The position numbers and the translations under genes are program-made. From positions 49,051,348 through 49,115,347 of the forward strand of contig NC_134102.1 in the NCBI RefSeq assembly GCF_000715075.1: DNA of 64,000 bases. The letters run 5' to 3'. Shown one piece after another: positions 1-9,553 of the stretch (its first letter is position 1; every line of letters begins with the position of its first letter). The DNA is from Nicotiana tabacum. Taxonomy: Eukaryota > Streptophyta > Magnoliopsida > Solanales > Solanaceae. Below the pieces are notes generated by a model. It did no database searches and had not been told where the DNA came from. It saw nothing but the letters and a program-made list of their open reading frames with translations.

Positions 1-2
1 CT

Positions 3-1079
3 CGAGCCTGGTTTGGTAAGTTCAGCACGGTTATCCAGGAGTTTGGCATGATTCGTAGTGAAGCTGATCACTCTGTGTTTTATCGGCACTCTGCTTCAAG
101 TCTCTGTATTTATCTGGTAGTCTATGTTGATGATATTGTTATTACTGGCAATGATCAGGATGGTATTACCAATCTGAAGCAGCATCTCTTCCAACACTTC
201 CAAACTAAGGATCTAGGCAGATTGAAGTACTTTCTAGGTATTGAGGTTGCCCAGTCTAGCTCAGGTATTGTTATTTCTCAAAGAAAATATGCTTTAGATA
301 TTCTTTAGGAGATGGGGATGATAGGTTGCAGACCTGTTGACACTCCGATGGATCCGAATTCTAAACTTATGCCAGGACAGGGGGAGCCGCTTAGCGATCC
401 TACAAGCTATAGGCGGCTGGTTGGAAAATTAAATTATCTCACAGTGACTAGACCCGACATTTCTTATCCTGTGAGTGTTGTAAGTCAGTTTATGAATTCT
501 CCTTGTGATAGTCATTGGGATGCAGTTGTCCGCATTATTCGATATATAAAATCGGCTCCAGGCAAAGGGTTACTCTTTGAGGATCGAGGTCATGAGCAGA
601 TCATTGGATACTCAGATGCTGATTGGGCAGGATCACCTTCTGATAGACGTTCTACGTCTGGATATTGTGTTTTAGTAGGAGGAAATTTGGTGTCCTGGAA
701 GAGCAAGAAACAGAATGTAGTTGTTCGGTCTAGTGCAGAAGCAGAATATCGAGCAATGGCTATGGCAACATGTGAGCTAGTCTGGACCAAACAATTGCTC
801 AAGGAGTTGAAATTTGGTGAAATCAGTCGGATAGAACTTGTGTGCGATAATCAAGCTGCCCTTCATATTGCATCAAATCCGGTGTTCCATGAGAGAACTA
901 AACACATTGAGATTGATTGTCACTTCGTCAGAGAAAAGATACTTTCAGGAGAGATTGCTACAAAGTTTGTGAGGTCGAATGATCAACTTGCAGATATTTT
1001 CACTAAGTCCCTCACTGGTCCTCGTATTGGTTATATATGTAACAAGCTCGGTACATATGATTTGTATGCACCTGCTTGA
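3..1079 (+). pseudogene. Ty1/copia pol fragment: reverse transcriptase C-terminal half and RNase H
   Basis: The window opens inside a copia polyprotein. One frame from base 3 reads the RT palm with the catalytic YVDD box, the connection region (DTPMDPNSKL), and an RNase H domain with SDADWAG, SSAEAEYRAM, CDNQAALHIA and a histidine-rich HIEIDCHFVREK segment. That is the usual copia order RT then RNase H. A single in-frame TAG (306-308) splits it, and the frame is the same on both sides, so the break is one substitution. The natural stop at 1077-1079 is followed at once by the polypurine tract and 3' LTR. The element normally makes and degrades cDNA in cytoplasmic particles; this copy is dead. 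Its sequence is very close to the copia copy ending at 6673, so both belong to one family. Confidence 0.93.
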
Positions 1080-1086
1080 AGGGGAG

Positions 1087-1236
1087 TGTTAGTTTACAGC
1101 ATGTATATAGTGTAGTATTGTCCCACATTGGTAGAAGAGTAGTATGTCCTTGTATAGTATAGCTATAAATAAGGACCTCTTGTATTGTATTGATCATCCA
1201 ATATCAATAGCATATTTTCTCCCGTGCCTTCTCACA
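1087..1236 (+). repeat. Copia 3' LTR (150 bp)
   Basis: It begins TGTTAG directly after the purine tract GAAGGGGAG and ends TTCTCACA. It contains a TATA-like CTATAAATAAGG about half-way along and the CTCCCGTGC..TTCTCACA terminus shared with the LTRs at 2511 and 6680. The family LTR is very short (140-150 bp). Confidence 0.85.
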
Positions 1237-2187
1237 CTCCTTATATAAGTGTTTTAGGCTGTGTATAATATGGTCGGTAATCAATCTTTATGATAATAAG
1301 GTAAGTAAATATTATATAATTAAATAAAGAATATCCTAAGGTATCCTATAGAATATTTTATAAGATTTTCTTTATTCAAATATGATGAATCTAGACACGT
1401 ATTGACTTGATATTCTAACTGGTTCCCTCAAAATCAAAGTGGGGAAACCAACTTGAGTACACAAAATGTTGACGCAAATATCCATTATGATAGTGCACAA
1501 TCACCAAAAAGAAAAGCAGTACCAGATTTCTTTTCTCCGAAAAGTCTCTGGTAACTGCATAACCAAAGAAGATAGTACTTCTTGTGCACTACACACAGTG
1601 AAAGGATTCTCAATGACTGTAAAGAGATATGGTGTATCAGTTTAACATGAATTGGTAGATCTAGATATTCAAAGATCAAAAGAGTTTGCCAGTCGTGTAA
1701 AAAAGTTGCAGTTCCGGTCGCTGGAGAAATGAACGGTGCTTGGATGATCCTAAAGAGAGAAGAAACACTTGATCAATCGTCTAGAGAGTAGGGGCACTAG
1801 TTGCTGGAAAGAGGAGCAGGGTTGGGCACCAAAATGAAAAAGCATTGGCTCGGCCAGTAGCACACGTTGGTCGGTGCCACCGCGGGGAGCAGAAGCTATT
1901 TGTGTCCTTACCAAGATCGTAGTTGCACCGATACCATATCAAAATAGAGAAAAAATACTTCTCATTGACTTGATTAACAATGTACTAGAGGTGCTTCTTA
2001 TATAGGAGTCTTAGCTATGATGGTAGTTAATCGTTCTTTATCCTTTTAAGTTAGTAAATATTCCTCTACAATTAAATAGAGAATATGCTACAGTAGCGTT
2101 TAGAATTTTCGATAAGATTTTTGTTATTCAAGTGTAATGAATCTAGACGTGTATAAATCTAGACACATATTCACTTGATATCTAACA
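1237..2187 (-). mobile_element. Collapsed minus-strand copia-like element with two LTR remnants
   Basis: Two stretches are diverged direct copies: 1237-1411 and about 1991-2187 (shared: CTTATATA, TTAGTAAATATT-like, AGATTTTTGTTATTCAA-like and GAATCTAGACAC strings). Read on the minus strand the right copy starts TGTTAGATATCAAGTG, a typical copia LTR start. Inward of it, minus-strand TGGTATCGGTGCAAC (about 1939-1953) resembles a tRNA-Met primer site. The roughly 530 bp between holds no recognisable gag or pol, so the copy is internally deleted or TRIM-like. The left LTR lacks about 60 bp and abuts the end of the previous copia LTR at 1236/1237. The boundary assignment is inference. Confidence 0.6.
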
Positions 2188-2510
2188 TAACTGATTTTAG
2201 CTTAACTGGATAATTGCGAAAAGTGCAGGAATTTTCGGGAATGTTGACGAGAAAGTAAATTCCTCGCTTTTCACCTTCGGAGAGATATCAATAAGTTGTT
2301 TTGGAATTATATCTTCTTTCACGTTTCACCTTCCAAGCTATAACACCCCGTACTCGGGCTCTTTCCTTTGTTAACATGGCCAGAGAGGAAGGGGAAAGAG
2401 TTTTTTTCGATGAGTATACTTCACTGAGAGCTTTAACATGGTCCTACAGTGAAACTCTAGGCTTAGTCACGGTGTTACAAAAGTCATCTCTTTGTCGCTT
2501 TGAGGGGGAG
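2188..2510 (+). other. Unassigned stretch ending in a copia polypurine tract
   Basis: I recognise no gene here; a 71-codon reading frame has no family resemblance. The last ten bases (TGAGGGGGAG) match a copia polypurine tract, which normally lies just before a 3' LTR, yet the LTR that follows is also succeeded by a primer-binding site. The LTR at 2511 therefore looks like a 3' end on its left and a 5' end on its right. Confidence 0.5.
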
Positions 2511-2650
2511 TGTTAGATAGTTATGTAAATAACCCTAGTCCCACATGGAGTAGGAGTAGAATATGTATTGTGTATAGTTATAAATAGGGCTATTGTAAAA
2601 CACTTAACAGAATATATCAATAATATATTTTTCTCCCGTGCATTCTCACA
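2511..2650 (+). repeat. Copia 5' LTR (140 bp)
   Basis: Starts TGTTAGATAG and ends TTCTCACA. A TATA-like TATAAATAGGGC lies at about 2579. Nearly identical to 6680-6819. Confidence 0.88.
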
Positions 2651-2666
2651 TGGTATCAAGCATCGG
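2651..2666 (+). promoter_or_regulatory. Primer-binding site, initiator tRNA-Met type
   Basis: TGGTATCAAGCATCGG follows the LTR with no gap. The first eight bases match the usual TGGTATCAGAGC plant copia site and the rest has drifted. Confidence 0.75.
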
Positions 2667-3174
2667 TAAGAAAAGATCGTTGTGCGTCATTTCAGCGACA
2701 TCTAGGAAGAAAGAACTCAGTCACCGTGCAATTTTCCGGTGACCTAAGTCGCTGTCCGCGTCAACCTTCATATCTAACGATGTTGCGCGAAAACCAACAC
2801 CACCACAAGGTCCACCATAGTCTGGCGACCAAACCCCAGATGGCCTCTCCTACATAAGCCCCTTCACTCGCCGGCAGAAGCCAGGGTCCCGGCGTGCGCG
2901 TGAGTTCATGCGCCAGATAGTGCAGCCTTTTCCGGCCATTTTTTGACAAAGCTCCTTCAGGAAAATTTGATCGTCCCCTAATTCTGAGCCTACCCATACC
3001 TTTTTTCTCTTTATTCCAATCACTTTGAGATTTTTCTGACAACTACACTGACTTTCCGGCGGCTACAGTGATTTTTCCGACGAAGCTTCTTTTGGACAGA
3101 TTACCTAGGAGGTTATTCCGAGTCTGTCCATTCAAGTTTCATCAAATTCCGGCAACCTTTTTATTATCCGGCGA

Positions 3175-4640
3175 GTGAACAGTGTTTTTCCCAAAAAAAA
3201 AAAGGGTGTTTTGATTTGGCATTCCAAGGTTAACCGTACAACTTGTAGTCAAGATTTTGAGAAATTGGTGTTAGCAAAATGGGATCCAATACTACGAATA
3301 GTTGATGGTTCTCTACTGGATTATATTATGTTCCTTCCGTACAAAGCTTGTAAACATACATCTTCAGAGATAGCTTCCGTTGTTCAAACAGGTAATAGCG
3401 TGACTTTTGTCTCCCAATCTTCATCCTTCGAGTCTTGGGTCATTGATTCAGGTGTGTCTGATCATATTTCTGGTAACAAATCTCTTTTCACTACTATTTC
3501 ATATTCTCAATCTCTTCCAACAGTCACAATGGCCAACGGGTCTCAAACCATGGCAGCTGGAATAGGTCAAGCAAGTCCTTTTCCTTCCGTACCTTTCGAT
3601 TTAGTTCTTTATGTTCCCGGTAGTCATTTTAAACTCATAGTTGTTAGTCGCTTAGCCAAATCACTTAAATGCTCTGTTTTATTTCTTGATGACCTTGTTT
3701 TTATACAGGAACGCAGTACAGGGCGAATCATTGGTACCGGGCGTGAATCAAATGGACTTTATTACCTTATCCTTACAAAATCACATAGACTCACATCTTG
3801 TCTTCCTTCAACAACTTGTCTTGTTACTGATTCACCAGATTTATTACATAAACGATTGGGCCATCCTAGTTTGTCAAAAGTGCAAAAAATGGTACCTGGT
3901 TTATCTTACTTGTCCACTCTAGAGTGTGAGTCATGTCAGCTCGGTAAGCATACCCGCTCCCATTTCCCTCGACGCCTTGATAATCGAGCAGAGTCACCTT
4001 TTACTTTAGTCCATTCAGATGTTTGGGGTCCTAGTTGGGTCAGTTTTACCTTGGGATTCCGCTATTTTGTCAGTTTCATTGATGATTATTCCATGTGCAC
4101 TTGGATATTTTTGATGAAAAATCGATCTGAGTTGTTTTCTATTTTCCAGACCATCCACGCTGAAATTCAAATCAATTTGGGGTTTCTATCCGCACATTTC
4201 GTAGTGATAATGACCTAGAGTATTTGTCTTTCCCATTTCAGCAGTTTATGAACTCTCATGGGAAATCAAACATCTTGTCCGTACACATCTCAATAAAATG
4301 GGGTAGTTGAAAGAAAGAATAAACATCTTATTGAAACTGCTCGTACCCTACTCATACAATCTCATGTTCCGTTGCATGCAGTTCTTACATCACGCTATCT
4401 TATTAATCGTATGCATCTTCAGCTATCCAGAATCAACTTCCATTCTCTGTCCTGTTTCTCCAATTACCTTTGTTCACTTCCACCCCGTGTCTTTGGAAGC
4501 ACGTGTTTTGTTTATAACATTACTCCAGGAAAAAGATAAGTTAGCTCCTCGTGCTCGTAAGTGTGTATTTCTACTCGAGAACGCAAAAGGGATATCGATG
4601 CTATTCTTCTGACCTCCAGCGATACCTTATGTCTGCTGAT
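3175..4640 (+). pseudogene. Copia gag remnant, protease and integrase
   Basis: A 347-codon frame carries a short gag remnant, the aspartic-protease box DSGVSDH (family form DSGASDH), the gag-pre-integrase zinc motif (HKRLGH, then CESC), and the integrase start with catalytic Asp in VHSDVWGP followed by FIDDYS. After INLGF (about 4181) the frame is lost. The integrase resumes in other frames: the second-Asp region RSDN is at about 4195, where the usual GGE reads DLE, then a stop, then the VERKNK region at about 4307. These match catalytic-core positions of copia integrase, so the enzyme is inactivated by at least one frameshift and one stop. The gag zinc knuckle is absent, pointing to a deletion between the leader and the protease. 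Confidence 0.85.
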
Positions 4641-4737
4641 GTTACCTTCTTTGAAACCCAAATCATACTTCAGAGGTCTAGGTAATCACTTAGATATTTC
4701 TGAGATACTACCCGTTCCATCTTTTGGAGCTTCAATC

Positions 4738-5030
4738 ACTATCTCCCATTCATCTTCCTCTACAACTCCAGTTCCACCACCTACAACTCCAGTTACAACT
4801 CCACCACCTATAGCTCCAGTTCCACCACCTTTAGCTCCAATTCCACCACCTAATCCAGTTCAACCTTCTATGGCTCCACCACTCCTGACTTATCATCGTC
4901 GTACGCGCCTAGCATCAGTCCCAGCTGATTCACGTCCTGCACCTGACCTCGCTAATACTGCGGACTTGTCTCCTCTTAGTCAACCAATTGCACTACGGAA
5001 AAGGTATACGGTCCACACTTATTCCTAATT
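4738..5030 (+). pseudogene. Proline-rich linker between copia integrase and RT
   Basis: The frame reads a low-complexity stretch of Pro, Thr, Ala and Val (repeats such as PVPPP, PIPPP, VTTPPP) ending in a TYHRR motif. This is the usual spacer between integrase and RT in copia polyproteins. The repeated unit at DNA level is CCACCACCT-(A/T)NA-(A/G)CTCCA(G/A)TT, so the stretch probably grew by slippage. Confidence 0.7.
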
Positions 5031-5082
5031 CTCATTATGTCGGTTTAAGTTACCATCGTCTGTCATCATCCTATTGTGCATT

Positions 5083-6673
5083 TGTATCATGTTTGTCCTC
5101 TGTTTCCATCCCTAAGTTTACAGGTGAAGCACTATCTCATCCAGGATGGCGACGGGCTATGATTGACGAGATGTCTGCTTTACATACGAGTGGTACTTGG
5201 GAGCTTGTTCCTCTTCCTTCGGGTAAATCGACTGTTGGTTGTCGTTGGGTGTATGCACTCAAAGTTGGTCCAGATGGCCAGGTTGATAGACTTAAGGCAA
5301 GCTCGTCTTGTCGCCAAAGGGTATACTCAGATATTTAGGCTCGATTATAGTGATACTTTCTCTCCCGTGGCTAAAATAGCATCAGTCCACCTTTTTTTTT
5401 TCCATGGCTATTGTTTGCCATTGACCTCTCTATCAGTTGGACATTAAGAATGCTTTTCTTCACGGTGACCTTGAGGATGAGGTTTATATGGAGCAACCAG
5501 TGACCTTGAGGATGAGGTTTATATGGAGCAACCACCTGGTTTTGTTGCTCAGGGGGAGTCTAGTGGCCTTGTATGTCGGTTGTGCCGGTCCCTCTATGGT
5601 CTAAAGCAGTCTCCTCGAGCCTGGTTTGGTAAGTTCAGTACAGTTATTCAGGAGTTTGGTATGACTCGTAGTGAAGCTGATCACTCTGTGTTTTATCGGC
5701 ATTCTGCTTCAAATCTCAGTATTTATCTAGTGGTTTGTGTTGATGATATTGTTATTACCGGCAATGACCAGGATGGTATTACTAAGTTGAAGCAGCATCT
5801 CTTTCCGCACTTTCAGACTATGGATCTGGGCAGATTAAAGTATTTTTTAGGTATTGAGGCTGCTCAGTCTAGCTCAGGTATTGTGATCTCACAACAGAAG
5901 TATGCCTTAGACATTATTGAGGAGAAAAAAATGACAGGCTATGGATCCGAATTCTAAACTTCTGCCAGGACAGGGGGAGCCGCTTAGCAATCCTGCAAGA
6001 TATAGACGGCTGGTTGGTAAATTCAATTACCTCACAATGACTAGACCTGACATTTCCTTTCTTGTGATTGCGGTGAGTCAGTTTATAGATTCTCCTTGTG
6101 ATAGTGATTGGGATGCAATTGTCCGCATTCTTCGATATGTAAAATCAGCTCAAGGCAAATGGTTATTGTTTGAAGATCGAGGCCATGAGCAAATTGTTAG
6201 ATACTCAGATGCTGACTGGGCAGGATCACCTTCTGATAGACGTTCTACGTCTGGATATTGTGTTTTAGTAGGAGGTAATTTGGTGTCTTGGAAGAGCAAG
6301 AAACATAATATAGTTGTTCGGTCTAGTGCAAAAGCAGAATATCGAGCAATGACTGTGGCAACATGTGAGCTAGTTTGGATCAAACATTTGCTCTAAGGAG
6401 TTGAAATTTGGTGAGATCAGCAAGATGGAACTTGTGCGTGATAATCATGCTGCCCTTTATATTGCATCAAATCCGGTGATCCATGAGAGAACTAAACACA
6501 TTGAGATTGACTGTCACTTCATTAGAGAAAAGATACTCTCAAGAGATATTGCTACAAAGTTTGTGAAGTCGAATGATCAACTTGCAGATATTTTCACCAA
6601 GTCCATCACCGGTCCTCGTATTAGTTACATATGTAACAAGCTCGGTACATATGACTTGTATGCACCGGCGTGA
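5083..6673 (+). pseudogene. Copia reverse transcriptase and RNase H, frameshifted
   Basis: The RT starts near the EALSHPGWRRAM segment, with the NTP-binding-loop motif WVYALKVGPDG and RLKA at about 5245-5300. A frameshift follows, then ARLVAKGYTQI in another frame, then a 35-bp tandem duplication (5465-5534) that breaks the frame again at the EVYMEQPPGF motif. From 5523 the palm reads through with VDDIV (the usual Tyr of YVDD is Cys here: VVCVDDIV). At about 5935 a short deletion removes the conserved CRPVDTP connector. RNase H continues 5941-6396, shifts at 6396/6401, and ends at 6673. Domain order and sequence match the fragment at 3-1079. Confidence 0.9.
5465..5534 (+). repeat. 35-bp perfect tandem duplication inside RT
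   Basis: Bases 5465-5499 are repeated exactly at 5500-5534 (unit begins GTGACCTTGAGG). As 35 is not a multiple of three, this duplication by itself frameshifts the RT. Confidence 0.95.
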
Positions 6674-6679
6674 GGGAAG

Positions 6680-6819
6680 TGTTAGGTAGTTATGTAAATA
6701 ACCCTAGTCCCACATGGAATGGGAGTAGAATATGTATTGTGTATAGTTATAAATAGGGCTATTGTAAAACACTTAATAAAATATAGCAATAATATATTTT
6801 TCTCCCGTATATTCTCACA
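6680..6819 (+). repeat. Copia 3' LTR (140 bp)
   Basis: Begins TGTTAGGTAG after purine tract TGAGGGAAG and ends TTCTCACA. Same length as its partner at 2511-2650, with the TATA-like box at about 6749. Confidence 0.88.
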
Positions 6820-7664
6820 CGATGAACCGAGGTTCATTGCTTTATGGATGAAGCAATGCGCTTCAGAGAGGTTTGTGCTTCAGCCAATGACGCGCAAAGT
6901 GATTTCAATGAGAAGCGGTAAATCTCAAATTTGAGGAGTTAGATTAATATTGATAGTGCTGTTTATTGAATGTTGATATTAGTTATTCTAATTGAAATTT
7001 GATAATAATAATAATAATAATAACAATAATAATAGTACTAAATTCATATATTTTGATACTTTTAATTTTCCGTAATTTGTGCGCTTCACTTTAAAGAAGT
7101 GTGCACTTCACTTCCGCTTTCACTTTTAAAACCACGGATAAGTCATATGAAGGAGCTTGAACTTACAAACTCATCCCCACTAGTTTTGAATCATAGATCC
7201 CGATCAAAAAAATGTCGAGTACCAAGAACGTTTAGGTTATATGACATTTCTTTAAACATGTGTTAGATTGTTTACAAAGAACTCAGTCTTCATAAAGTAA
7301 GCTTTGATAAGTGAGATTAGTTAACATGACTCAGTAAAGGGGAAAAAGAGGTTCTTTCAACTGACCTGGATCCGAGGAGGGTTGAAAGGATAGAAGCTGA
7401 GCTGTTAAGTCTTTATTCTTGCCTATAATTGACTTTGATGCTACTTGGTCAAGTAATTTGGCACCTAACTGATGTGTGCACAAGAGAAGCTAGTTTTCAC
7501 ATATACAAGACTTAACATTAAGATATGCACTAAGTTTGTGTGGACTCGCTCTAGACAATTGTAGATGGAAGTGAGGCTCTCTCTAATGAGAAAATTGATG
7601 CTGTGAGCTGCTAATGTCTAAGTCATGATTCCTTTTGATTGCAAACTTGACTTGGTCTATATCT
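6820..7664. other. No gene recognised; AT-rich spacer with an AAT microsatellite
   Basis: No supported coding sequence. It contains an (AAT)n tract with one interruption at about 7003-7034 and a short region of repeated GCTTCA/GAAGTG words (6850-6880, 7080-7125) that could be a decayed repeat I cannot name. Confidence 0.6.
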
Positions 7665-7673
7665 TTTTTAGAT

Positions 7674-8675
7674 GGGAAAAGGTCCAAATTTACCCCTCTA
7701 CTTTCGAATATTGTCTGCATTTAACCTTCGTTATAATCTTCAGCCAAATTTATCCCTACCATTATACTATTCGGCCAAATTTACCCATACCATCAGTAAA
7801 CTTTTAAAAATTATCCCTCAGTCCGTTAGGTAACACAAAATCTTCCAAATCCCTTTAGTTAAATCACTTGTTCTTCTTCTTGATCCACTATTTTCAAAAA
7901 TTACTATTAATGTGAATGCTAAAGGTACTAAATTATATAAATTATTCATGGATATTTTTAATTACCTTTGCACCCAATTCTCTTCTTTTAATAATAGTTT
8001 TGGAATTGGTTTAGAATTTTTATTATTTTTCAACCATATAGACACCGCAAAATTCCATGGGTCTATTTGTTATGTATTATATGCGGTTGCTCCTCATGTA
8101 TGTACATGTATATTCGAATATATTTTGTAATTGTCTAGTTAGTATTTAGTTCGGTCGACTAACTTAGGAGTGCACAATGCGTAGGCATTTGATTAAAGCA
8201 AAATTGATTTCGACAATGCAAAATCTCCAAGAAACTTCAACTTCTTTCACTAATACTCGCAAAGTCTTCATACCTTTGGTGGAACGAATTCATTAAAGCT
8301 GGGGTGTTGCAAATACTTTTGAAACTTAGACAAGCTACCTAATTTAGATTCTTCAATTTACTATACTTTGTTTACTAACCGCTGAGTTATTTTAATATTT
8401 CTTTCTCTTATTTCTTTTTTCCAATTATAAAAGCAGGTAAATGCCAACTATTTTGAAAATAGTGGATCAAGAAGAAGAATAAGTGACTTAACTAAAATGA
8501 TTTGGGAAATTTTGGGTCACCTGACGGATTGAGGGGTGATTTTAAAAGTTTATTGATGGTAGGGGTAAAATTGGCGGGATAGTATAACGGTAGGGGTAAA
8601 TTTGGCCGAATAGTTTAACGGAGGTTAGATGTAGTCAATATTCAAAAGTAGAGGGGTATATTCAGACTTTTTCCC
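7674..8675. mobile_element. Non-autonomous Mutator-like element (MULE/MITE) with long TIRs
   Basis: The ends form long inverted repeats: 7674-7899 against 8451-8675, starting GGGAAAAGGTC and GGGAAAAAGTC. The flanks carry a perfect 9-bp duplication TTTTTAGAT (7665-7673 and 8676-8684). A 9-bp duplication plus TIRs over 200 bp is the hallmark of the Mutator superfamily. The TIRs hold repeated AAATTTACCC-type words. The 550-bp interior has a 72-codon frame (7912-8130) without recognisable domains, so no transposase is encoded and movement would have needed one in trans. Confidence 0.9.
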
Positions 8676-8684
8676 TTTTTAGAT

Positions 8685-8965
8685 TCTCCCTAGGTTCTAT
8701 ATGTGTGGTCATGTGAAGCTTTAAATGGTAGTTCATTGCTCAAAGATGTTTCAAGAGTGTTCCTGAGTTTGTCTGTCTGCAAAACCCAATTGTAACATCT
8801 CCAGCAGTGCTCAATGCATTTGATGATCTAGATATTAAGTTTTAGATTTTCTTAATGCTAGCACATAGTGTTAAGTAACAAGGTAACCATCCCACATTTG
8901 ATAGTAGTATGATTATCAAATCATTTCCAAGGCTTACATGCTCTATGATCGCCAACTTGGGCTTG
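8685..8965. other. No gene recognised between the MULE and the Tat element
   Basis: AT-rich sequence that may be intron or intergenic DNA of the disrupted ARM-repeat locus. A short open stretch near 8720-8800 resembles coding DNA but cannot be tied to a family. The left edge of the Tat LTR is not well defined here. Confidence 0.4.
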
Positions 8966-9553
8966 AGCAGCGCTTCGTTGTATCGGGTTGATCTCCAGGA
9001 AGAACTCCGTTGATCACTCCTTTGTTGAAGAACTTTGCACTTGATGATTGATCTCTCTGTTTGCGGATGCCTTCACCAATTGCGGAATGCTCTCCTCCAA
9101 CTCTGAATGTCCTTAGAGAGTTATGTAACCCCTCTATTTATAATGGTAGAGGATGGACAGTCCAGCTACATATGAACTCTCTTGCTTGATTCTGATTGGT
9201 TCATGTGAGTCATCGAACTTATCTCATAAGTTATGTGATAAGTTTGGTTGTTATTGGCCAAGACATGTCATTTTAGACACTTGGCAACTCTTGATTGGTC
9301 ACTGTTTTAGACTGAGATTGCCACATCATTTCACACGTGGTGTGATCTTGTTGGCTTTGAGTTTGACTTCATATGCCATGTCGCTTGACACATGGCATGT
9401 GTCCGGGTCTTAAGATGAAATGGACCTTGGGCTTGAAAATTATAAAATGGACCAATTTAATGTAAAGTCCAAATTAATTATTTAATCCAAATAAAACTAA
9501 GATTCAATCCAAATTTTGTATGGATTAAACTTAATAAATTTTATATGTTTACA
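8966..9553 (-). repeat. Tat element 3' LTR, truncated
   Basis: Matches 17791-18367 with scattered substitutions and a small indel; shared landmarks are GAGCAGCGCTTCGTTG and the TTTATATGTNTACA end. The roughly 215 bp corresponding to 17575-17790 are not found to its left, so this copy has lost one end. Confidence 0.85.

Larger units (their letters stand above)
2511..6819 (+). mobile_element. Ty1/copia element, LTR to LTR, degenerate
   Basis: It is bounded by two 140-bp LTRs (2511-2650 and 6680-6819) that match over their length. Inside are a tRNA-Met-type primer site at 2651, a GC-rich leader to about 3170, then gag remnant, protease, integrase, a proline-rich linker, RT and RNase H in copia order, and a purine tract at 6671-6679. 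The length of 4.3 kb is slightly short for copia because most of gag, including the zinc knuckle, is gone. The five bases outside the two LTRs (GGGAG and CGATG) do not match, so there is no target duplication. The ends may derive from recombination between two copies. Confidence 0.9.

Noticed and set aside
2761..3042. A 93-codon minus-strand frame in the copia leader
   Set aside because: It is antisense to the GC-rich leader and shows no family resemblance.
7912..8130. A 72-codon frame inside the MULE as a transposase remnant
   Set aside because: No transposase motif; AT-rich and hydrophobic by composition.
8700..8800. Possible upstream exon of the ARM-repeat gene (readable LLKDVSRVFLSLS-like stretch)
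   Set aside because: No clear splice sites and no ARM pattern; too short to support as an exon.
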